Source: Megalopta genalis (taxonomy: Eukaryota > Arthropoda > Insecta > Hymenoptera > Halictidae). From it: a DNA stretch of 64,000 nt. How positions within the stretch are numbered: position 1 is the stretch's first letter; each line of letters begins with the position of its first letter. Positions 26,020 through 39,512 of the stretch are shown one piece after another. The stretch covers positions 215,021 through 279,020 of the forward strand of contig NW_027476363.1 of assembly GCF_051020955.1 (NCBI RefSeq). The letters run 5' to 3'. Both the position numbers and the translations under genes were made by a program. The notes beneath the pieces are model-generated. The model saw nothing but the letters and a program-made list of their open reading frames with translations. It searched no databases and was not told the DNA's origin.

Positions 26020-28098
26020 AGCTTCAAATCCATGCGAATCACATGACGTAGCTTCAAATCAATGCGATGTAGACGGTTTAGTTTCAAATCCATGCGAAAC
26101 AAATGATTTGCTTCAAATACTTGCGATATAAGTGATATAGCTTCAAATGCTGGCGAAATAAACGAGTTGGCTTCAAATCTATGCGAAACACATGTTGTAG
26201 CATCAAATCAATGCGATGTAGAAGGCTTAGCTTCAAATCCATGCGAAACATAGGATGTAGCTTCAAATCAATGCGATGTTGATGGTTTGGATTGAAATCA
26301 ATGCGAAACAAATAATTTAGCTTCAAATTCATGCGAAACTCATGGTTTAGCTTCAAATTCATGCGAAACAAATGATTTAGTTTCAAAGACTCGCGATATA
26401 AGTGATGTAGCTTCAAATGCAGGCGAAATAAACGAATTAGTTTCAAATCCACGCGGAACACATGATGTAGCTTCAAATCAATGCGATGTATAAGGTTTAG
26501 CTTCAAATCCATGCGAAACAAATGATTTAGCTTCAAATACTTGCGATATAAGTGATATAGCTTCAAATTCTGGCGAAATAATCGAGTTAGCTCCAACTCC
26601 ATTCGAATACCAATGATGTAGCTTCATATCAATGCGATGTTGAAGGTTTAACTTCAAATCCATGTGTAGCAAGCGATTTAACTTCAAATACTTGCGATAT
26701 AAGTTGTCTAGCGTCAATTGCTGGCGAAATAATCGAGTTAGCTTCAAATCCATGCGAATCACATGACGTAGCTTCAAATCAATGCTATGTAGAAGGTTTA
26801 TCTTCAAATCCATGCGAATCAAATGATTTAGCTTCAAATACTTGCGATATAAGTGATATAGCTTCAAATACTGGCGAAATAAACGAGATATCTTCAAATC
26901 CAAGCGAAACCCACGATGTAGCTTCAAATCAATGCGATGTAGAAGGTTTGCTTCAAATCCATGCGAAAGAAATGCTTTAGCTTCAAATACTTGCGATATA
27001 AGTGATGTAGCTTCAAATACAGGCGAAATAAACGAGTTGGCTTCAAATCCATGCGGAACACATGCTGTAGCTTCAAATCAATGCGATGTAGAAGGTTTGG
27101 CTTGAAATCCATGCGAAACAAATGATTTAGCTACAAATACTTGCGATATAAGTGATATAGCTTCAAATGCTGGCGAAATAAACGAGATAGCTTCAAATCC
27201 ATGCGAAACCCACGATGTAGCTTCAAATTAATGCGATGTAGAAGGATTAGCTTCAAATCCATGCGAAAGAAATGATTTAGCTACAAATACTTGCGATATA
27301 AGTGATGTAGCTTCAAATGTTGGCGAAATAATCGAGTTAGCTTCCAATCCATGTGAAACACATGATGTAGTTTCAAATCAATGCGATGTATAAGGTTTAG
27401 CTTCAAATCCATGCGAAACAAATGATTTAGCTTGAAATACTTGCGATATAAGTGATATAGCTTCAAATGCTGGCGAAATAAACGAGTTAGCTACAAATCC
27501 ATACGAAACACATGATGTAGTTTCAAATCAATGCGATGTAGAAGGTTCAGCTACAAATCCATGTGAAACAAATCATTTAACTTCAACTACTTGCGATATA
27601 AGTGATATAGCTTCAAATTCTGGCGAAATAATCGAGTTAGCTTCAATTCCATGCGAAACCAATGATGTAGCTTCAAATCAATGCGATGATGAAGGTTTAA
27701 CTTCAAATCCGTGTGTAGCAAGCGATTTAACATCAAATACTTGCGATATAAGTGATATAGCTCCAAATGCTGGCGAAAAAACGAGTCAGCTCCAAATCCA
27801 TGCGAAACACATGATGTAGCATCGAAACAATGCGATGTAGATCGTTTAGAATCAAATCCATGCGAAACAAATGATTTAGCTTCAATACTTGCGATATAAG
27901 TGATATTGCTTCAAATGCAGGCAAAACAAACGCTTTAGCTTCAAATCCATGCGAATCACATAATTTAGCTTCAAATTCATGCGAAACACATGGTTTAGCT
28001 TCAAATACATGCGAAACAAATGATTTAGCTTCAAATACTTGCGATATAAGTGATATAGCTTCAAATGCTGGCGAAATAAACGAGTTAGCTACAAATCC

Positions 28099-29916
28099 AT
28101 GCTAAACCCACGATGTAGATTCAAATTAATGCGATGTAGAAGGTTTAGCTTCAAATCCATGCGAAACAAATGATTTAGCTACAAATACTTGCGATATAAC
28201 TGATATAGCTCCAACTGCTGGCGAAATAAACGAGTTAGCTCCAAATCCATGCGAAACACATGATGTAGCATCGAAACAATGCGATGTAGATCGTTTAGAA
28301 TCAAATCCATGCGAAACAAATGATTTAGCTTCAAATACTTGCGATATAAGTGATATTGCTTCAAATGCAGGCGAAATAAACGATTTAGATTCAAGTCCAT
28401 GCGGAACACATGATGTAGCTTCAAATCAATGCAATGTGTAAGGTTTAGCTTCAAATCAATGCGATGTATAAGGTTTAGCTTCAAGTCCATGCGAAACAAA
28501 TGATTTATCTTCAAATACTTGCGATATAAGTGATATAGCTTCAAATTCTGGCGAAATAATCGAGTAAGCTTCAACTCCATGCGAAACCAATTATGTAGCA
28601 TGATATCAATGCGATGTTGAAGGTTTAACTTCAAATCCATGTGTAGCAAGCGATTTAACTTCAAATACTTGCGATATAAGTTGTCTATTGTCAAATGCTG
28701 GCGAAATAATCGAGTTAGCTTCAAATCCATGCTAATCACATGACGTAGCTTCAAATCAATGCTATGTAGAAGGTTTATCTTCAAATCCATGCGAATCAAA
28801 TGATTTAGCTTCAAATACTTGCGATATAGGTGATATAGCTTCAAATGCTGGCGAAATAAGCGAGAAATCTTCAAATTCAAGCGAAACCCACGATGTAGCT
28901 TCAAATCAATGCGATGTAGAAGGTTTGCTTCAAATCCATGCGAAAGAAATGCTTTAGCTTCAAATACTTGCGATATAAGTGATGTAGCTTCAAATACAGG
29001 CGAAATAAACGAGTTGGCTTCAAATCCATACGGAACACATGATGTAGCTTCAAATCAATGCGATGTAGAAGGTTTGGCTTGAAATCCATGCGAAACAAAT
29101 GATTTAGCTACAAATACTTGCGATATAAGTGATATAGCTTCAAATGCTGGCGAAATAAACGAGATAGCTTCAAATCCATGCGAAACCCACGATGTAGCTT
29201 CAAATTAATGCGGTGTAGAAGGTTTAGCTTCAAATCCAAGCGAAAGAAATGTTTTAGCTACAAATACTTGCGATATAAGTGATGTAGCTTCAAATGTTGG
29301 CGAAATAATCGAGTTAGCTTCCAATCCATGTGAAACACATGATGTAGTTTCAAATCAATGCGATGTATAAGGTTTAGCTTCAAATCCATGCGAAACAAAT
29401 GATTTAGCTTGAAATACTTGCGATATAAGTGATATAGCTTCAAATGCTGGCGAAATAAACGAGTTAGCTACAAATCCATACGAAACACATGATGTAGTTT
29501 CAAATCAATGCGATGTAGAAGGTTCAGCTACAAATCCATGCGAATCAAATGATTTAGCTTCAACTACTTGCGATATAAGTGAAATAGTTTCAAATGCTGG
29601 CGAAATAATCGAGTTAGCTTCAAATCCACGCGGAACACATGATGTAGCTTCAAATCAATGCGATGTATACGGTTTAGCTTCAAATCCATGCGAAACAAAT
29701 GATTTAGCTTCAAATACTTGCGATATAAGTGATATAGCTTCAAATTCTGGCGAAATAATCGAGTTAGCTTCAAATCCATTCGAATACCAATGATGTAGCT
29801 TCATATCAATGCGATGTTGAAGGTTTAACTTCAAATCCATGTGTAGCAAGCGATTTAACTTCAAATACTTGCGATATAAGTTGTCTAGCGTCAAATGCTG
29901 GGGAAATAATGGAGTT
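28099..29916. repeat. Second copy of the 24,201 block
   Basis: Partner of 24,201-26,019. It differs by CTAAATAATCG versus CGAAATAATCG (25,852 and 29,750) and by a shortened T run near 28,926. It ends at GGAAATAATGG, where the sequence jumps to the CTCCAAATCC start of the next copy. This makes a visible recombination junction near 29,917. Confidence 0.86.
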
Positions 29917-29922
29917 AGCTCC

Positions 29923-32900
29923 AAATCCATGCGAAACACATGATGTAGCATCGAAACAATGCGATGTAGATCGTTTAGAATCAAATCCATGCGAAACAAA
30001 TGATTTAGCTTCAAATACTTGCGATATAAGTGATATTGCTTCAAATGCAGGCGAAATAAACGATTTAGATTCAAGTCCATGCGGAACACATGATGTAGCT
30101 TCAAATCAATGCAATGTGTAAGGTTTAGCTTCAAATCAATGCGATGTATAAGGTTAGCTTCAAGTCCATGCGAAACAAATGATTTATCTTCAAATACTTG
30201 CGATATAAGTGATATAGCTTCAAATTCTGGCGAAATAATCGAGTAAGCTTCAACTCCATGCGAAACCAATTATGTAGCATGATATCAATGCGATGTTGAA
30301 GGTTTAACTTCAAATCCATGTGTAGCAAGCGATTTAACTTCAAATACTTGCGATATAAGTTGTCTATTGTCAAATGCTGGCGAAATAATCGAGTTAGCTT
30401 CAAATCCATGCTAATCACATGACGTAGCTTCAAATCAATGCTATGTAGAAGGTTTATCTTCAAATCCATGCGAATCAAATGATTTAGCTTCAAATACTTG
30501 CGATATAAGTGATATAGCTTCAAATGCTGGCGCAATAAGCGAGAAATCTTCAAATTCAAGCGAAACCCACGATGTAGCTTCAAATCAATGCGATGTAGAA
30601 GGTTTTGCTTCAAATCCATGCGAAAGAAATGCTTTAGCTTCAAATACTTGCGATATAAGTGATGTAGCTTCAAATACAGGCGAAATAAACGAGTTGGCTT
30701 CAAATCCATACGGAACACATGATGTAGCTTCAAATCAATGCGATGTAGAAGGTTTGCTTGAAATCCATGCGAAACAAATGATTTAGCTACAAATACTTGC
30801 GATATAAGTGATATAGCTTCAAATGCTGGCGAAATAAACGAGATAGCTTCAAATCCATGCGAAACCCACGATGTAGCTTCAAATTAATGCGGTGTAGAAG
30901 GTTTAGCTTCAAATCCAAGCGAAAGAAATGTTTTAGCTACAAATACTTGCGATATAAGTGATGTAGCTTCAAATGTTGGCGAAATAATCGAGTTAGCTTC
31001 CAATCCATGTGAAACACATGATGTAGTTTCAAATCAATGCGATGTATAAGGTTTAGCTTCAAATCCATGCGAAACAAATGATTTAGCTTGAAATACTTGC
31101 GATATAAGTGATATAGCTTCAAATGCTGGCGAAATAAACGAGTTAGCTACAAATCCATACGAAACACATGATGTAGTTTCAAATCAATGCGATGTAGAAG
31201 GTTCAGCTACAAATCCATGCGAATCAAATGATTTAGCTTCAACTACTTGCGATATAAGTGAAATAGTTTTCAAATGCTGGCGAAATAATCGAGTTAGCTT
31301 CAAATCCACGCGGAACACATGATGTAGCTTCAAATCAATGCGATGTATACGGTTTAGCTTCAAATCCATGCGAAACAAATGATTTAGCTTCAAATACTTG
31401 CGATATAAGTGATATAGCTTCAAATTCTGGCTAAATAATCGAGTTAGCTTCAAATCCATTCGAATACCAATGATGTAGCTTCATATCAATGCGATGTTGA
31501 AGGTTTAACTTCAAATCCATGTGTAGCAAGCGATTTAACTTCAAATACTTGCGATATAAGTTGTCTAGCGTCAAATGCTGGGGAAATAATGGAGTTAGCT
31601 TCAAATCCATGCGAATCACATGACGTAGCTTCAAATCAATGCGATGTAGACGGTTTAGTTTCAAATCCATGCGAAACAAATGATTTGCTTCAAATACTTG
31701 CGATATAAGTGATATAGCTTCAAATGCTGGCGAAATAAACGAGTTGGCTTCAAATCTATGCGAAACACATGTTGTAGCATCAAATCAATGCGATGTAGAA
31801 GGCTTAGCTTCAAATCCATGCGAAACATAGGATGTAGCTTCAAATCAATGCGATGTTGATGGTTTGGATTGAAATCAATGCGAAACAAATAATTTAGCTT
31901 CAAATTCATGCGAAACTCATGGTTTAGCTTCAAATTCATGCGAAACAAATGATTTAGTTTCAAAGACTCGCGATATAAGTGATGTAGCTTCAAATGCAGG
32001 CGAAATAAACGAATTAGTTTCAATCCACGCGGAACACATGATGTAGCTTCAAATCAATGCGATGTATAAGGTTTAGCTTCAAATCCATGCGAAACAAATG
32101 ATTTAGCTTCAAATACTTGCGATATAAGTGATATAGCTTCAAATTCTGGCGAAATAATCGAGTTAGCTCCAACTCCATTCGAATACCAATGATGTAGCTT
32201 CATATCAATGCGATGTTGAAGGTTTAACTTCAAATCCATGTGTAGCAAGCGATTTAACTTCAAATACTTGCGATATAAGTTGTCTAGCGTCAATTGCTGG
32301 CGAAATAATCGAGTTAGCTTCAAATCCATGCGAATCACATGACGTAGCTTCAAATCAATGCTATGTAGAAGGTTTATCTTCAAATCCATGCGAATCAAAT
32401 GATTTAGCTTCAAATACTTGCGATATAAGTGATATAGCTTCAAATGCTGGCGAAATAAACGAGATATCTTCAAATCCAAGCGAAACCCACGATGTAGCTT
32501 CAAATCAATGCGATGTAGAAGGTTTTGCCTCAAATCCATGCGAAAGAAATGCTTTAGCTTCAAATACTTGCGATATAAATGATGTAGCTTCAAATACAGG
32601 CGAAATAAACGAGTTGGCTTCAAATCCATGCGGAACACATGCTGTAGCTTCAAATCAATGCGATGTAGAAGGTTTGGCTTGAAATCCATGCGAAACAAAT
32701 GATTTAGCTACAAATACTTGCGATATAAGTGATATAGCTTCAAATGCTGGCGAAATAAACGAGATAGCTTCAAATCCATGTGAAACCCACGATGTAGCTT
32801 CAAATTAATGCGATGTAGAAGGTTTAGCTTCAAATCCATGCGAAAGAAATGATTTAGCTACAAATACTTGCGATATAAGTGATGTAGCTTCAAATGTTGG

Positions 32901-33320
32901 CGAAATAATCGAGTTAGCTTCCAATCCATGTGAAACACATGATGTAGTTTCAAATCAATGCGATGTATAAGGTTTAGCTTCAAATCCATGCGAAACAAAT
33001 GATTTAGCTTGAAATACTTGCGATATAAGTGATATAGCTTCAAATGCTGGCGAAATAAACGAGTTAGCTACAAATCCATAGGAAACACATGATGTAGTTT
33101 CAAATCAATGCGATGTAGAAGGTTCAGCTACAAATCCATGTGAAACAAATGATTTAGCTTCAACTGCTTGCGATATAACTGATATAGCTTCAAATTCTGG
33201 CGAAATAATCGAGTTAGCTTCAATTCCATGCGAAACCAATGATGTAGCTTCAAATCAATGCGATGATGAAGGTTTAACTTCAAATCCGTGTGTAGCAAGC
33301 GATTTAACATCAAATACTTG
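29923..33320. repeat. Third, longest copy of the 24,345-27,740 block
   Basis: About 3.4 kb align at an offset near 5,577. Local shifts of one base occur at 30,153, 30,755, 31,268 and 32,021, each inside or beside a short homopolymer. The segment shared with 26,100-26,600, carrying GCGAAACATAGG and CAAAGACTCGCG, is present at 31,680-32,030. From about 32,383 this copy also belongs to the block shared with 44,811. Confidence 0.85.
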
Positions 33321-35858
33321 CGATATAAGTTATCTAGCATCAAATGCTGGCGCAATAATCGAGTTAGCTTCAAATCCATGCGAATCACTTCATGTAGCTT
33401 CAAATCAATGCAATGTTGATGGTTTAGAATCAAATCCATGTTAAACAAATGATTTTGATTCAAATACTTGTGATTTAAGTGATATAGCTTCAAATGCAGG
33501 CGAAACAAACGCTTTAGCTTCAAATCCATGCGAATCACATAATTTAGCTTCAAATTCATGCGAAACACATGGTTTAGCTTCAAATTCATGCGAAACAAAT
33601 GATTTAGCTTCAAATACTTGCGATATAAGTGATATTGCTCCAAATGCTGGCGAAATAAACGAGTTGGCTTCAAATCAATGCGAAACACATGATGTAGCTT
33701 CAAATCAATGCGATGTAGAAGGTTCAGCTACAAATCCATGTGAAACAAATGATTTAGCTTCAAATACTTGCGATATAAGTGATATAGCTTCAAATTCTGG
33801 CGAAATAATCGAGTTAGCTTCAACTCCACGAGAAACCTATGATGTAGCTTCATATCAGTGCGATGTTGAAGGTTTAACTTCAAATCCATGTGTAGCAAGC
33901 GATTCAATTTCAAATACTTGCGATATAAGTTGTCTAGCGTCAAATGCTGGGGAAATAATGGAGTTAGCTTCAAATCCATGCGAATCACATGACGTAGCTT
34001 CAAATCAATGCGATGTAGACGGTTTAGTTTCAAATCCATGCGAAACAAATGATTTGCTTCAAATACTTGCGATATAAGTGATATAGCTTCAAATGCTGGC
34101 GAAATAAACGAGTTGGCTTCAAATCTATGCGAAACACATGTTGTAGCATCAAATCAATGCGATGTAGAAGGCTTAGCTTCAAATCCATGCGAAACATAGG
34201 ATGTAGCTTCAAATCAATGCGATGTTGATGGTTTGGATTGAAATCAATGCGAAACAAATAATTTAGCTTCAAATTCATGCAAAACTCATGGTTTAGCTTC
34301 AAATTCATGCGAAACAAATGATTTAGTTTCAAAGACTCGCGATATAAGTGATATAGCTTCAAATGCTAGCGAAATAAACGAGTTAGCTCCAAATCCATGC
34401 GAAACACATGATGTAGCTTCAAATCAATGCGATGTAGTAGGTTTAGAATCAAATCCATGCGAAACAAATGATTTAGCTTCAACTACTTGCGATATAAGTG
34501 ATGTAGCTTCAAATGCAGGCGAAATAAACGAATTATTTTCAAATCCACGCGGAACACATGATCTAGCTTCAAATCAATGCGATGTATAAGGTTTAGCTTC
34601 AAATCCATGCGAAACAAATGATTTAGCTTCAAATACTTGCGATATAAGTGATATAGCTTCAAATTCTGGCGAAATAATCGAGTTAGCTTCAACTCCATTC
34701 GAATACCAATGATGTAGCTTCATATCAATGCGATGTTGAAGGTTTAACTTCAAATCCATGTGTAGCAAGCGATTTAACTTCAAATACTTGCGATATAAGT
34801 TGTCTAGCGTCAAATGCTGCGAAATAATGGAGTTAGCTTCAAATCCATGCGAATCACATGACGTAGCTTCAAATCAATGCTATGTAGGAGGTTTATCTTC
34901 AAATCCATGCGAATCAAATGATTTAGCTTCAAATACTTGCTATATAAGTGATATAGCTTCAAATTCTGGCGAAATAATCGAGTAAGCTTCAACTCCATCC
35001 GAAACCAATGATGTAGCATGATATCAATCCGATGTTGAAGGTTTAACTTCAAATCCATGTGTAGCAAGCGATTTAACTTCAAATACTTGCGATATAAGTT
35101 GTCTAGCGTCAAATGCTGGCGAAATAATCGAGTTAGCTTCAAATCCATGCGAATCACATGACGTAGCTTCAAATCAATGCTATGTAGGAGGTTTATCTTC
35201 AAATCCATGCGAATCAAATGATTTAGCTTCAAATACTTGCGATATAAGTGATATAGCTTCAAATGCTGGCGAAATAAACGAGATAGCTTCAAATCCATGC
35301 GAAACCCACGATGTAGCTTCAAATTAATGCGATGTAGAAGGTTTAGCTTCAAATCCATGCGAAAGAAATGATTTAGCTACAAATACTTGCGACATAACTG
35401 ATGTAGCTTCAAATGTTGGCGAAATAATCGAGTTAGCTTCCAATCCATGTGAAACACATGATGTAGTTTCAAATCAATGCGATGTATAAGGTTTAGCTTC
35501 AAATCCATGCGAAACAAATGATTTAGCTTGAAATACTTGCGATATAAGTGATATAGCTTCAAATGCTGGCGAAATAAACGAGTTAGCTACAAATCCATAC
35601 GAAACACATGATGTAGTTTCAAATCAATGCGATGTAGAAGGTTCAGCTACAAATCCATGTGAAACAAATGATTTAGCTTCATATACTTGCGATATAAGTG
35701 ATATAGTTTCAAATTCAGGCGAAATAATCGAGTTAGCTTCAAATCCATGCGGAACACATGATGTAGCTTCATTCAATGCGATGTAGAAGGTTTAGCTTCA
35801 AATCCATGCGAAACGAATGATTTAGCTTCAAATACTTGCGATATAAGTGATATAGCTT
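32383..35858. repeat. 3.5-kb block shared with 44,811-48,286
   Basis: The alignment holds at a single offset of 12,428 bp for about 3.5 kb, including every one-base indel in between (near 34,055, 34,700, 34,820 and 35,771). Markers are CCATAGGAAAC, CAATGATGAAGG, CACTTCATGTAGC, CAAATGATTTGCTTC, GCTGCGAAATAATGG and GCTTCATTCAATGCG. Beyond 35,858 the right copy carries one extra monomer, with CTAGCGATATAAG. Confidence 0.9.
33481..33630. repeat. 150-bp higher-order unit, type 2 (example copy)
   Basis: This second five-monomer order is marked by two adjacent monomers that read AATTCATGCG after the core instead of AATCCATGCG, preceded by an AATCACATAATTTAG junction. In the plus frame the pattern carries A-S-N-S-C twice in succession. 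Copies also lie near 9,090, 16,090, 18,790, 22,690, 26,320, 39,040 and 45,940. They are frequent right of 52 kb (for example near 52,400, 58,150, 59,290, 61,430, 61,970 and 62,720). It shares three of its five monomers with type 1, so the two types look like recombinants of one monomer pool. Confidence 0.8.
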
Positions 35859-36679
35859 CAAATGCTGGAGAAATAACCGAGTTAGCTTGAAATGCATGCG
35901 AAACACATGATGTAGGTTCAAATCAATGCGATGTATAAGGTTTATCTTCAAATCCATGCGAATCAAATGATTTAGCTTCAAATACTTGCGATATAAGTGA
36001 TATAGCTTCAAATGCTGGCGAAATAAACGAGATAGCTTCAAATCCATGCGAAACCCACGATGTAGCTTCAAATTAATGCGATGTAGAAGGTTTAGCTTCA
36101 AATCCATGCGAAAGAAATGATTTAGCTACAAATACTTGCGACATAACTGATGTAGCTTCAAATGTTGGCGAAATAATCGAGTTAGCTTCCAATCCATGTG
36201 AAACACATGATGTAGTTTCAAATCAATGCGATGTATAAGGTTTAGAAACAAATGATTTAGCTTGAAATACTTGCGATATAAGTGATATAGCTTCAAATGC
36301 TGGCGAAATAAACGAGTTAGCTACAAATCCATACGAAACACATGATGTAGTTTCAAATCAATGCGATGTAGAAGGTTCAGCTACAAATCCATGTGAAACA
36401 AATGATTTAGCTTCATATACTTGCGATATAAGTGATATAGTTTCAAATTCAGGCGAAATAATCGAGTTAGCTTCAAATCCATGCGGAACACATGATGTAG
36501 CTTCATTCAATGCGATGTAGAAGGTTTAGCTTCAAATCCATGCGAAACGAATGATTTAGCTTCAAATACTTGCGATATAAGTGATATAGCTTCAAATGCT
36601 GGAGAAATAACCGAGTTAGCTTGAAATGCATGCGAAACACATGATGTAGGTTCAAATCAATGCGATGTATAAGGTTTAG
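35515..36679. repeat. 734-bp tandem duplication with a half-monomer loss at the junction
   Basis: Positions 35,515-35,945 match 36,249-36,679 at offset 734. Both carry GCTTCATATACTTGCG, AATTCAGGCG and the shortened GCTTCATTCAATGCG. At 36,242-36,252 the monomer reads GGTTTAGAAACAAATG, lacking 15 bp that every neighbour has, so the core register jumps by half a monomer. The stretch to 37,200 is ordinary array with a CTAGCGATATAAG insertion near 36,898. Confidence 0.83.
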
Positions 36680-38612
36680 CTTCAAATCCATGCGAAACAA
36701 ATGATTTAGCTTGAAATACTTGCGATATAGGCGATATAGCTTCAAATGCTGGCGAAATAAACGAGTTAGCTACAAATCCATACGAAACACATGATGTAGT
36801 TTCAAATCAATGCGATGTAGAAGGTTCAGCTACAAATCAATGTGAAACAAATGATTTAGCTTCAAATACTTGCGATATAAGTGATATAGCTTCAAATGCT
36901 AGCGATATAAGTGATATAGCTTCAAATGCTGGAGAAATAACCGAGTTAGCTTCCAATCCATGTGAAACACATGATGTAGTTTCAAATCAATGCGATGTAT
37001 AAGGTTTAGCTTCAAATCCATGCGAAACAAATGATTTAGCTTGAAATACTTGCGATATAAGTGATATAGCTTCAAATGCTGGCGAAATAAACGAGTTAGC
37101 TACAAATCCATACGAAACACATGATGTAGTTTCAAATCAATGCGATGTAGAAGGTTCAGCTACAAATCCATGCGAATCAAATGATTTAGCTTCAACTACT
37201 TCCGATATAAGTGAAATAGTTTCAAATGCTGGCGAAATAATCGAGTTAGCTTCAAATCCACGCGGAACACATGATGTAGCTTCAAATCAATGCGATGTAT
37301 ACGGTTTAGCTTCAAATCCATGCGAAACAAATGATTTAGCTTCAAATACTTGCGATATAAGTGATATAGCTTCAAATTCTGGCGAAATAATCGAGTTAGC
37401 TCCAACTCCATTCGAATACCAATGATGTAGCTTCATATCAATGCGATGTTGAAGGTTTAACTTCAAATCCATGTGTAGCAAGCGATTTAACTTCAAATAC
37501 TTGCGATATAAGTTGTCTAGCGTCAAATGCTGGGGAAATAATGGAGTTAGCTTCAAATCCATGCGAATCACATGACGTAGCTTCAAATCAATGCTATGTA
37601 GAAGGTTTATCTTCAAATCCATGCGAATCAAATGATTTAGCTTCAAATACTTGCGATATAAGTGATATGGTTTCAAATTCTGGCGAAATAACCGAGTTAG
37701 CTTCAAATCCATGCGGAACACATGAGGTAGCTCCATATCAATGCGATGTAGAAGGTTTGGCTTGAAATCCATGCGAAACAAACGATTTAGTTACAAATAC
37801 TTGCGATATAAGTGATATAGCTTCAAATGCGGGCGAAATAAACGAGTTAGCTCCAAATCCATGCGAAACACATGATGTAGCTTCAAATCAATGCGAAGTA
37901 GAAGGTTTAGAATCAAATCCATGCGAAACAAATGATTTAGCTTCAACTACTTCCGATATAAGTGATGTAGCTTCAAATGCAGGCGAAATAAACGAATTAG
38001 TTTCAAATCCACGCGGAACACATGATGTAGCTTCAAATCAATGCGATGTATAAGGTTAAGCTTCAAATCCATGCGAAACAAATGATTTAGCTACAAATAC
38101 TTGCGACATAACTGATGTAGCTTCAAATGTTGGCGAAATAATCGAGTTAGATTCCAATCCATGTGAAACACATGATGTAGTTTCAAATCAATGCGATGTA
38201 TAAGGTTTAGCTTCAAATCCATGCGAAACAAATGATTTAGCTTGAAATACTTGCGATATAAGTGATATAGCTTCAAATGCTGGCGAAATAAACGAGTTAG
38301 CTACAAATCCATACGAAACACATGATGTAGTTTCAAATCAATGCGATGTAGAAGGTTCAGCTACAAATCCATGTGAAACAAATGATTTAGCTTCATATAC
38401 TTGCGATATAAGTGATATAGTTTCAAATTCAGGCGAAATAATCGAGTTAGCTTCCAATCCATGTGAAACACATGATGTAGTTTCAAATCAATGCGATGTA
38501 TAAGGTTTAGCTTCAAATCCATGCGAAACAAATGATTTAGCTTGAAATACTTGCGATATAAGTGATATAGCTTCAAATGCTGGCGAAATAAACGAGTTAG
38601 CTACAAATCCAT

Positions 38613-39490
38613 AGGAAACACATGATGTAGTTTCAAATCAATGTGATGTAGAAGGTTCAGCTACAAATCCATGTGAAACAAATGATTTAGCTTCAACTGC
38701 TTGCGATATAACTGATATAGCTTCAAATTCTGGCGAAATAATCGAGTTAGCTTCAATTCCATGCGAAACCAATGATGTAGCTTCAAATCAATGCGATGAT
38801 GAAGGTTTAACTTCAAATCCGTGTGTAGCAAGCGATTTAACATCAAATACTTGCGATATAAGTTATCTAGCATCAAATGCTGGCGCAATAATCGAGTTAG
38901 CTTCAAATCCATGCGAATCACTTCATGTAGCTTCAAATCAATGCAATGTTGATGGTTTAGAATCAAATCCATGTTAAACAAATGATTTTGATTCAAATAC
39001 TTGTGATTTAAGTGATATAGCTTCAAATGCAGGCGAAACAAACGCTTTAGCTTCAAATCCATGCGAATCACATAATTTAGCTTCAAATTCATGCGAAACA
39101 CATGGTTTAGCTTCAAATTCATGCGAAACAAATGATTTAGCTTCAAATACTTGCGATATAAGTGATATTGCTCCAAATGCTGGCGAAATAAACGAGTTGG
39201 CTTCAAATCAATGCGAAACACATGATGTAGCTTCAAATCAATGCGATGTAGAAGGTTCAGCTACAAATCCATGTGAAACAAATGATTTAGCTTCAAATAC
39301 TTGCGATATAAGTGATATAGCTTCAAATTCTGGCGAAATAATCGAGTTAGCTTCAACTCCATGAGAAACCTATGATGTAGCTTCATATCAGTGCGATGTT
39401 GAAGGTTTAACTTCAAATCCATGTGTAGCAAGCGATTCAATTTCAAATACTTGCGATATAAGTTGTCTAGCGTCAAATGCTGGGGAAATA
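38613..39490. repeat. Copy of 33,080-33,957
   Basis: About 0.88 kb align at offset 5,533 and share CCATAGGAAAC, CAATGATGAAGG, the AATCCATGTTAAAC variant and the type 2 unit. The copy breaks off at GGAGTTAAAAATCAATGCG near 39,497. The third relative is 45,508-46,385. Confidence 0.86.
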
Positions 39491-39512
39491 ATGGAGTTAA
39501 AAATCAATGCGA
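39491..39512. other. Out-of-register recombination junction
   Basis: The monomer reads GGAGTTAAAAATCAATGCG where GGAGTTAGCTTCAAATCC or ATGTAGCTTCAAATCAATG would be expected. The core register moves by 4 bases (phase 18 to 14 modulo 30). Sequence left of the point follows the 33,9xx/42,6xx family (GGGGAAATAATGG). Sequence right of it follows the 37,890 and 40,110 family (GCGAAGTAGAAGG). This looks like a join of two different units without full homology. Confidence 0.75.
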
